64,000 nucleotides of DNA. Origin: Bacillus pseudomycoides DSM 12442 (lineage in GTDB: Bacteria > Bacillota > Bacilli > Bacillales > Bacillaceae_G). A program made the translations under genes and the position numbers. The stretch is from the NCBI RefSeq assembly GCF_000161455.1, contig NZ_CM000745.1, positions 3,876,017 through 3,940,016 of the forward strand. Direction: 5' to 3'. Below are positions 58,449 to 64,000 of the stretch, piece after piece (position 1 is the first letter of the stretch; each line of letters starts with the position of its first letter). A model generated the notes under the pieces. That model saw only the letters and a program-made list of their open reading frames with translations, was not told where the DNA came from and did no database searches.

Positions 58449-59158
58449 AAAAACGCAAGCGTATTATTCATAATATGAAATAGCATGGCTGGAAGGATGG
58501 AATTTGTTCGTTTGCATAAAATCGCCATCAATAGCCCCATAAGGAAAGTAATAAGCATTACACCAAGTGAGTATGTATGAGCGACTCCGAAAATTAAGCT
58601 CGTCCCAATTGCAGCAATCCAAAATGGAAAACGTTCTGAGAAGAAACGAAGGATGATACCTCGGAAAATGATTTCTTCAAAAATAGGAATGAAAATTGCA
58701 GATCCAATAATTAATAAAATTCGATATTGCTTTAGAACATCCAAGTTTAAAGCGGATGCTTGTTGCGCTGTTGCATCGGGAAATAGATGTGTTGAGATTA
58801 GTGAATTCAAGACGATATTTAAGGCGAAGAAAAGAGTTAGGTATACGTAAGTACTTACCTTTTTGAGTGCCCTGAAATTGAAAGCAGATGATAATAGCTT
58901 TTTCACCGGTTCATACTTATAGATGAATAACAATAAAACGAGCAGTTGTAATAAAGTGCTCGCAGTATTTCCAAGTGACTCATATAGAGCAATTGTCTTT
59001 TTATTTGTAATGCCTTCACTATAAATCGTAAGCGGGAGTAATATAAATAAGCCGCTTAGTAGTCCTGTTCCAAAAAAGGCAAATAAGGAAGAACCAAAAA
59101 ATTGTAACCAGGACATAGATTGTTTTGGACCGTATGTAAGTTGTGTAGTCGATTGCAT
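58445..59158 (-). CDS. CPBP-family intramembrane metalloprotease
   Basis: 237 residues, about seven membrane helices. The CPBP (Abi/CAAX-protease) motifs are intact: motif 1 F-E-E-I-I-F-R-G (~161), motif 2 F-G-V-A-H-T-Y-S (~196) and motif 3 L-F-H-I-M-N-N (~227). These supply the Glu, Arg, His and Asn of the active site. Substrate unknown; in Firmicutes such proteins mature peptides or give immunity. GAGGAG nine bases before ATG 59158; the longer in-frame reading has no site. The stop codon comes from the bcr1 edge. Confidence 0.88.
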   Translation of the reverse strand: MQSTTQLTYGPKQSMSWLQFFGSSLFAFFGTGLLSGLFILLPLTIYSEGITNKKTIALYESLGNTASTLLQLLVLLLFIYKYEPVKKLLSSAFNFRALKKVSTYVYLTLFFALNIVLNSLISTHLFPDATAQQASALNLDVLKQYRILLIIGSAIFIPIFEEIIFRGIILRFFSERFPFWIAAIGTSLIFGVAHTYSLGVMLITFLMGLLMAILCKRTNSILPAMLFHIMNNTLAFL

Positions 59159-59265
59159 ATATCGAATCTCCTCTTTATATTTATATATAAAAATTATACA
59201 CATTTAGTTTCAGTATGTCATTGTCTAATATTACATAATAATCAGATATTTAAAGTTGGAAATGA

Positions 59266-59580
59266 ATGATTAAGAAACAAAATGGAAAAGTACGATATTT
59301 CGTTATTGATAGGGTGGACTCATCAAAGGTATTTATTCAAAAGCATTTAATTTCTTTAGACGACGCACATGAAGAATGTATGGATGATATACAGTTAGTT
59401 ATTCGGGGGAACATTGAAAAATAGAATATAGTCTGATATAAATTGTTTTTACACCCACAGTCACATCAGGTGAAGAGGGAGAAAAGAAAATAGATTACCG
59501 AAAAGTGTTAAATAAGGAAGTGTTTGAAGTTGTTGTAAAATCATAAAAGAGGTATCGCTATGTAGCGGTGCCTCTTTTAT
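59266..59580 (+). pseudogene. Possible decayed gene with a remaining terminator
   Basis: Two short open pieces: 59266-59424 (52 codons, weak ribosome site, M-I-K-K-Q-N-G-K-V-R-Y-F-V-I-D) and a second in a different frame ending V-L-N-K-E-V-F-E-V-V-V-K-S near 59546. A good terminator (AAAAGAGGTA / TGCCTCTTTT, 59544-59580) follows. No family recognised. Either a decayed gene or two unrelated short frames. Confidence 0.35.
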
Positions 59581-59667
59581 AATTCAATTTATGATTATCC
59601 TAATTCCATTCACTTATATGTGTGATGGATGTTGTATGGATTGCCAATCCGGTATATTAAAAATATA

Positions 59668-60252
59668 TTACTGTTTAACAAATTCGCTCTGTTCTTTTCT
59701 TTTATTTACAGAAATACGAGCAAGGGACGCTGGTTGTTGTTTTTGTAATTCACGCTCTACCATTCGATCTAATCGCTGAATTGCTTTCAATGCTTTTCCA
59801 TAAGAGATTGTTCGATAGTGATGTGCTCCACCTGGTTCTTCATCTGCTTCGTCCGCCCACTTAATAATATTTTGTAACGGTGTTCTTTCAAGCGTTTGTG
59901 CTAGTAAAAAGGAATCTGTGTGCAAGAGAATCGCAACAGAAATTTCCTTTGCTTGTTTTGGATGTTCTCCTAATCGAATTAGTAATTTATGAGCTCGTTC
60001 CGCTCCTTTAATCGCATGTATATCATTCTTTTTATACAATTCATAGTCCCATTCTCCGCCTGTGTACCATGTATGATGTCCTATATCATGAAGAAAACCA
60101 GCCTTTGTTGCAGCATCGACTGAGGCGTGATGCTTTTTTGCTAAGTGAAACGCATGGTAAGCGACGGCGATCGCGTGGACCATTCCGGAACGGTTTATAT
60201 ATTTTTGTGCGATGTGATGTTGGAAAATTTGTTCAAGCGTGATACGGCGCAT
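59668..60252 (-). CDS. HD-domain protein
   Basis: 194 residues. Metal-dependent phosphohydrolase fold: H-A-I-A-V-A-Y-H-A-F-H-L-A (~25-37), then G-F-L-H-D-I-G-H-H (~52-60, HD motif) and H-A-I-K-G-A-E-R-A (~78) with a late L-L-H-T-D-S. Probably acts on a nucleotide; substrate unknown. AAGGAGTG eight bases before ATG 60252. The C-terminal Lys/Arg/Gln-rich tail is poorly conserved. Divergently or tandemly placed to sspI, which lies upstream on the same strand. Confidence 0.85.
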   Translation of the reverse strand: MRRITLEQIFQHHIAQKYINRSGMVHAIAVAYHAFHLAKKHHASVDAATKAGFLHDIGHHTWYTGGEWDYELYKKNDIHAIKGAERAHKLLIRLGEHPKQAKEISVAILLHTDSFLLAQTLERTPLQNIIKWADEADEEPGGAHHYRTISYGKALKAIQRLDRMVERELQKQQPASLARISVNKRKEQSEFVKQ

Positions 60253-60427
60253 AAAACATTCACTCCTTTTATTCGTTGATGTGTATGATGGAAACAAAAA
60301 GATAGACGTAAATATATTTTGAATATTTTACTCCATCATGCCTGTGTTAGTAAAGTAGAAATGTTTAGGAAAGAGGTGGTGACAGTTTCTAAGAATGGAA
60401 GAATTGGGGAGATTGTTGCTAACATAA

Positions 60428-60456
60428 AAGTCACCCTAGCTCAAGCTAAGGTGACT
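60428..60456 (-). terminator. Terminator of sspI
   Basis: AAGTCACC and AGCT arms pair with AGCT and GGTGACTT; T-run on the minus strand. Confidence 0.75.
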
Positions 60457-60465
60457 TCCTATGCC

Positions 60466-60675
60466 TTATTTTTTTAACCCTTGCTCAAGTGTCTCTAACA
60501 TCTCATGCTTTCCATTTTCGTCGGCATTTTGCCAAATCACTTCAAATAAAACACCAAGACCTGGAAGCATTTTTTCTTCACCACTTTGAATTGCTTCTAC
60601 AATTGTTTCTTGTAATTCGCCTTGTGTATTTCCTGCAACGTTTGCTAATACAGCGCCGCGTAAATTAAAGTTCAT
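60466..60675 (-). CDS. sspI: Small acid-soluble spore protein SspI
   Basis: 69 residues starting MNFNLRGAVLANVAGNTQGE, the recognised SspI (minor SASP) sequence. Made in the forespore and found in the spore core. AGAGGTG six bases upstream selects ATG 60675; the upstream ATG adds three residues without a site. Clear sigma-G promoter elements were not found by eye. Immediately divergent from the ysgA gene, as in B. subtilis. Confidence 0.93.
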   Translation of the reverse strand: MNFNLRGAVLANVAGNTQGELQETIVEAIQSGEEKMLPGLGVLFEVIWQNADENGKHEMLETLEQGLKK

Positions 60676-60789
60676 CACTTTCACCTCTTCTTCTGAATTG
60701 AAACTGACGTTAGTTTTTGTTCTTTTTTATGTAAATATGTATAAAAAATAGGCTATAATGAGAAGACAAGAAGAGAGGGAATGCATAGA

Positions 60790-61554
60790 ATGAAAAACAT
60801 TGATTCAGTACAAAATCCGCGCGTAAAGCAGTGGAAAAAGCTGCAGACGAAAAAAGAGCGCGATAAAAAAGGTTTATTCTTTGTAGAAGGATTTCATTTA
60901 GTAGAGGAAGCTTTAAAAGCAGGAGTTATAACAGAACTTATCGTCTCAGATCAGACAGATCTTCCGAAAGATTGGACGGTTACTGATGTTGAAATGTATA
61001 TTGTGCCGGAAGCAATTGTAAAGGTACTTCGTGAAACAGAAACGACGCAAGGTGTATTTGCTGTTTGTGAGAAGCATGAGAAAGAAATCGCTCTTACAGA
61101 TGGGAAATTTCTATTATTAGATGGCCTACAAGACCCAGGTAATTTAGGAACAATTATTCGTACAGCAGATGCAGCTGGTATTCATGCCGTTGTGCTTGGA
61201 GAAGGATGCGTGGATGCTTATAATAGTAAAGTACTTCGCTCTACACAAGGCTCTATCTTTCATTTACCAATTGTGAAAGGAAACTTAGAAGAATGGGTAG
61301 ATAAGTTAAAAGAAAAGAACGTTCCTGTATACGGAACCGCTCTTGAAAACGGAGTTCCATATGGTGAAGTAACACCGGCAGGAAGTTTTGCATTAATTGT
61401 AGGAAACGAAGGAAATGGTGTACGCCAAGAGGTTCTTGCAAAATGTGATCAAAACTTGTATATTCCGATTTACGGCGGGGCAGAATCATTAAATGTCGCG
61501 GTTGCTGCTGGGATTTTAACATATTATTTACAAAGCCCGGTTGCGAATCGATAA
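60790..61554 (+). CDS. ysgA: TrmH/SpoU-family RNA 2'-O-methyltransferase YsgA
   Basis: 254 residues. N-terminal substrate-binding domain (~1-85; S-V-Q-N-P-R-V-K-Q-W-K-K-L, F-V-E-G-F-H-L-V). SPOUT catalytic domain with the three motifs D-P-G-N-L-G-T-I-I-R-T-A-D-A (~118-131), L-I-V-G-N-E-G-N-G-V (~207) and I-P-I-Y-G-G-A-E-S-L-N-V-A-V-A (~230). Likely a 23S rRNA or tRNA methyltransferase. GAGGGA nine bases upstream supports ATG 60790 over 60781. Precedes pheST as in B. subtilis. Confidence 0.92.
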   Translation: MKNIDSVQNPRVKQWKKLQTKKERDKKGLFFVEGFHLVEEALKAGVITELIVSDQTDLPKDWTVTDVEMYIVPEAIVKVLRETETTQGVFAVCEKHEKEIALTDGKFLLLDGLQDPGNLGTIIRTADAAGIHAVVLGEGCVDAYNSKVLRSTQGSIFHLPIVKGNLEEWVDKLKEKNVPVYGTALENGVPYGEVTPAGSFALIVGNEGNGVRQEVLAKCDQNLYIPIYGGAESLNVAVAAGILTYYLQSPVANR

Positions 61555-61572
61555 AAAACTTCTTATAATAAG

Positions 61573-61603
61573 TTGAAGTACATGTTCATGATGAACATAT
61601 AAT
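61573..61603 (+). promoter_or_regulatory. Putative pheST promoter with a 17-bp palindrome
   Basis: TTGAAG (61573-61578) and TATAAT (61598-61603) with a 19-base spacer. The spacer holds ATGTTCAT-G-ATGAACAT (61582-61598), a perfect palindrome touching the -10. Confidence 0.45.
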
Positions 61604-61609
61604 AAAAGT

Positions 61610-61867
61610 GAAATAATGAAAAGACGTTGATAGAGAAGAGTAGCTTGCAAAATCGCCATATAGGGAGAGAGTGCCGTAGACTGAAAGCATTCTTATGGTA
61701 GACGGAAGTGAATTCACCTCTGGAGTTGACGCCAGGACCATTGATATGTAAAGGCGTTCCGGCCTAACAAGCCGTTATAACTAATTGAGTGGACAGACTT
61801 GTTCTGTCAATTTAGGGTGGTACCGCGAATTTACCTCGTCCCTTTTTGGGAGCGAGGTTTTTTTATT
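61610..61867 (+). promoter_or_regulatory. T-box riboswitch (Phe, specifier TTC)
   Basis: Antiterminator T-box AGGGTGGTACCGCG (61814-61827), terminator ACCTCGTCCC / GGGAGCGAGGT with T-run (61833-61867). Stem I shows AGGGAGAGAGTGCCGTAGACTG-type elements and the specifier loop GAA-TTC-ACCTCT (TTC 61713-61715), a Phe codon. Controls pheST by uncharged tRNA-Phe. Confidence 0.93.
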
Positions 61868-61889
61868 TTTAAAATTAGGAGGGTTCCAA

Positions 61890-62924
61890 ATGGAAGCACG
61901 TTTAAAAGAGCTAAAGCAAAAAGCGTTAGAGCTGATTGAAGAAGCGAAAGAGCTAAAGGGCTTAAACGATGTACGCGTAGCGTATTTAGGAAAAAAAGGT
62001 CCGATTACAGAAGTATTACGCGGCATGGGGAAATTATCTCCAGAAGAGCGTCCACGTATGGGAGCATTAGTAAATGAAGTACGTGAAGCAATTCAAACGC
62101 GTTTAGAAGACAAAATTAACAATATCGAAAAAGCAGTAATTGAAGCGAAATTAGCATCTGAAACAATTGATGTTACATTACCAGGCCGTCCTGTAGAAAC
62201 AGGTTGTCATCATCCGTTAACAGCGGTTGTTGAACAAATTGAAGATGTATTTATCGGTATGGGGTATGAAGTAGCTGAAGGAACAGAAGTAGAGAAAGAC
62301 TACTACAATTTCGAAGCATTAAACTTACCGAAAGATCACCCAGCGCGTGATATGCAAGATACATTTTACATTACAGAAGAAACATTGCTACGCACACATA
62401 CATCTTCTGTGCAAGCAAGAACAATGGAAAATAATAAAGAAAAAGGTCCAATTAAAATTATTTGTCCTGGTAAAGTGTATCGCCGTGATGATGACGATGC
62501 GACGCATTCACATCAGTTCATGCAAATTGAAGGTCTTGTAATTGACAAGAATATTCGTATGAGTGATTTAAAAGGTACATTGCAAGTATTCGTGAAAAAG
62601 ATGTTCGGTGAAGACCGTGAAATTCGTCTTCGTCCAAGTTTCTTCCCATTCACAGAACCATCTGTTGAGATGGATATTTCTTGTATGATGTGTCACGGAA
62701 AAGGTTGCGGCACTTGTAAAGGAACAGGATGGATTGAAATTTTAGGTGCAGGTATGGTTCATCCAAACGTACTTGAAATGGCTGGCTATGATTCAAAAGA
62801 ATATCAAGGTTTCGCATTCGGTATGGGTGCAGAGCGTATCGCAATGTTAAAATACGGCGTTGATGACATTCGCCATTTCTATACAAATGATGTACGTTTC
62901 TTACAACAATTCAAACGAGCGTAA
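61890..62924 (+). CDS. pheS: Phenylalanyl-tRNA synthetase alpha subunit
   Basis: 344 residues. N-terminal coiled coil (~1-85), then class II core: motif 1 region (D-V-T-L-P-G-R-P...H-P-L), motif 2 with K-V-Y-R-R-D-D-D-D-A-T-H-S-H-Q-F (~193-208) and motif 3 G-F-A-F-G-M-G-A-E-R-I-A-M (~309-321). AGGAGGG upstream of ATG 61890; an in-frame reading from 61785 runs through the T-box and is not used. pheT follows after 18 bases. Confidence 0.97.
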   Translation: MEARLKELKQKALELIEEAKELKGLNDVRVAYLGKKGPITEVLRGMGKLSPEERPRMGALVNEVREAIQTRLEDKINNIEKAVIEAKLASETIDVTLPGRPVETGCHHPLTAVVEQIEDVFIGMGYEVAEGTEVEKDYYNFEALNLPKDHPARDMQDTFYITEETLLRTHTSSVQARTMENNKEKGPIKIICPGKVYRRDDDDATHSHQFMQIEGLVIDKNIRMSDLKGTLQVFVKKMFGEDREIRLRPSFFPFTEPSVEMDISCMMCHGKGCGTCKGTGWIEILGAGMVHPNVLEMAGYDSKEYQGFAFGMGAERIAMLKYGVDDIRHFYTNDVRFLQQFKRA

Positions 62925-62942
62925 GGGAAGGAGAGGATAAAT

Positions 62943-64000
62943 ATGTTCGTATCATATCGTTGGTTACAAGAATATGTAGATATTAAAGATGTAACGGCAC
63001 AAGAACTAGCAGATAAAATCACGAAAAGTGGTATCGAAGTAGAAGGCGTTGAAGTATTAAATAAAGGTGTAAAAGGTGTTGTGGTTGGTCACGTATTAGA
63101 ATGTGAAAAACACCCAGAAGCTGATAAATTAAGCAAATGTCTAATCGACATCGGTGAAGAAGAACCAGTACAAATCATTTGCGGTGCTCCTAACATTGCA
63201 AAAGGTTTAAAAGTACCAGTTGCGAAAGTTGGCGCGGTTCTTCCTGGTAACTTCAAAATTAAAAAAGCAAAACTACGCGGCGAAGCTTCTCACGGTATGG
63301 TTTGTGCCCTACAAGAGCTTGGTATTGATGGTAAATTAGTTGCGAAAGATTATGCAGATGGTATCTTCATCTTCCCAAGTGACGCTGAAGTTGGTGCAGA
63401 TGCACTTGAAATCTTAAACTTACATGATGAAGTACTCGAGCTTGGTTTAACACCAAATCGTGCTGATTGCTTAAACATGTTAGGTGTTGCATATGAAGTA
63501 GCTGCTATTTATGGCCGCGAAGTGAAACTACCAGCCGCTGACTTACAAGAGGTAGAAGAAAAAACTTCTGACTATATTTCTGTGAGTGTAGAAGCAACAG
63601 AGCAAAATCCATTATATATCGCAAAAATGGTGAAAAACGTAAAGGTAGGTCCATCACCAATGTGGATGCAAACGCGCCTTATGGCAGCGGGTATTCGTCC
63701 AATTAGCAACGTAGTTGATATTACAAACTACATTTTAATTGAATATGGTCAACCATTACATGCATTTGACTATGATAAATTAGGTTCAAAAGAAATCATT
63801 GTTCGTCTTGCAAAAGAAGGCGAAAAGATTCAAACATTAGACGATCAAGAGCGTACACTACAAGAGCATCACCTTGTTATTACAAACGGTACAAAAGCAT
63901 TGGCTGTTGCTGGTGTAATGGGTGGGGCTGAATCTGAAGTTGACAACGATACAGTAAACGTTCTGATCGAGTCTGCATACTTTGCAGGGCAAACAGTGCG
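62943..64000 (+). CDS. pheT: Phenylalanyl-tRNA synthetase beta subunit (5' part; runs off the window)
   Basis: Open from ATG 62943 to the window end, 352 codons of a protein normally near 800. Starts MFVSYRWLQEYVDI; tRNA-binding OB domain ~40-150 (V-V-V-G-H-V-L-E-C-E-K-H-P-E-A-D-K-L); B1/B3 region with L-T-P-N-R-A-D-C-L-N (~173) and V-V-D-I-T-N-Y (~258), which in this enzyme includes the editing site. AAGGAGAGG upstream. Co-transcribed with pheS. Confidence 0.97.
   Translation, partial: MFVSYRWLQEYVDIKDVTAQELADKITKSGIEVEGVEVLNKGVKGVVVGHVLECEKHPEADKLSKCLIDIGEEEPVQIICGAPNIAKGLKVPVAKVGAVLPGNFKIKKAKLRGEASHGMVCALQELGIDGKLVAKDYADGIFIFPSDAEVGADALEILNLHDEVLELGLTPNRADCLNMLGVAYEVAAIYGREVKLPAADLQEVEEKTSDYISVSVEATEQNPLYIAKMVKNVKVGPSPMWMQTRLMAAGIRPISNVVDITNYILIEYGQPLHAFDYDKLGSKEIIVRLAKEGEKIQTLDDQERTLQEHHLVITNGTKALAVAGVMGGAESEVDNDTVNVLIESAYFAGQTV

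Noticed and set aside
61785..61889. N-terminal extension of pheS
   Set aside because: Overlaps the T-box antiterminator and terminator; the ribosome site fits ATG 61890.
1..64000. CRISPR arrays, prophage, insertion sequences, tRNA/rRNA genes, defence or biosynthetic clusters
   Set aside because: Looked for throughout; no repeat-spacer array, transposase, integrase, structural RNA gene or cluster was seen. The window is essentially conserved chromosome.

Overview
The window is a stretch of core chromosome from a low-GC Gram-positive endospore former. Gene content and order match the Bacillus ald / dnaE / accDA / pfkA-pyk / citZ-icd-mdh / phoPR / polA / gapB / dnaBI / thrS / infC / pheST region. 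Several ~110-158 bp interspersed repeats ending in TTTAT look like the bcr1 family, which is specific to the Bacillus cereus group (B. cereus, B. thuringiensis, B. anthracis). Species within the group cannot be decided from this window. Both ends cut a gene: an SDR-family gene on the left and pheT on the right.

Layout. 1-8.5 kb: SDR tail, ald (alanine dehydrogenase), small uncharacterised and membrane genes, a cupin-GNAT-DUF6176 cluster, a broken anti-sigma-factor remnant, DUF2785 and DUF3221 genes, an Xaa-Pro peptidase and ytkL. 8.7-18.7 kb: ytoI, a decayed membrane gene, ytpI, nrnA, the sporulation pair ytrH-ytrI, dnaE, and malic enzyme with a FadR/GntR-family regulator. 19-31 kb: central carbon metabolism, namely accDA, pfkA-pyk, fxsA, ytvI, ytwI, citZ, icd, mdh and a MaoC-like hydratase. 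31-43 kb: a 46-codon gene, ynfA-type gene, phoPR, a repeat-rich noncoding stretch, polA, mutM, ytaF, coaE, gapB, speD and nrdR. 43-54 kb: dnaB-dnaI, ytxC, T-box-thrS, L20 leader-infC-rpmI-rplT, adhP, a dUTPase, a YsdC-type peptidase and a DUF2691 gene. 54-64 kb: a TetR-controlled HlyD/MFS efflux pair, membrane genes with one intact and one decayed CPBP protease, an HD-domain protein, sspI, a TrmH-family methyltransferase and T-box-pheST.

How the genes fit together. Glycolysis (pfkA, pyk), gluconeogenesis (gapB), anaplerosis (malic enzyme), the TCA cycle (citZ, icd, mdh) and fatty-acid initiation (accDA) lie close together with readable control sites: a CcpN-like box at gapB, cre-like boxes at ald, pyk and the MaoC gene, a Rex-like palindrome at adhP, and a FadR-type palindrome at the malic-enzyme promoter. 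DNA replication and repair (dnaE, polA, mutM, dnaB, dnaI, nrdR) and translation (thrS, infC-rpmI-rplT, pheST) make up the other core blocks. The translation blocks carry two T-boxes, an L20 leader and an ATT-initiated infC.

I saw no phage, CRISPR, defence or biosynthetic island. The most interesting material is noncoding: two interspersed repeat families (one with terminal inverted repeats), bcr1 copies that touch stop codons, unassigned structured leaders upstream of speD and accDA, and well-formed operators. Three decayed genes are also readable. Coordinates were derived by hand from the sequence, so structural calls for RNAs are approximate.
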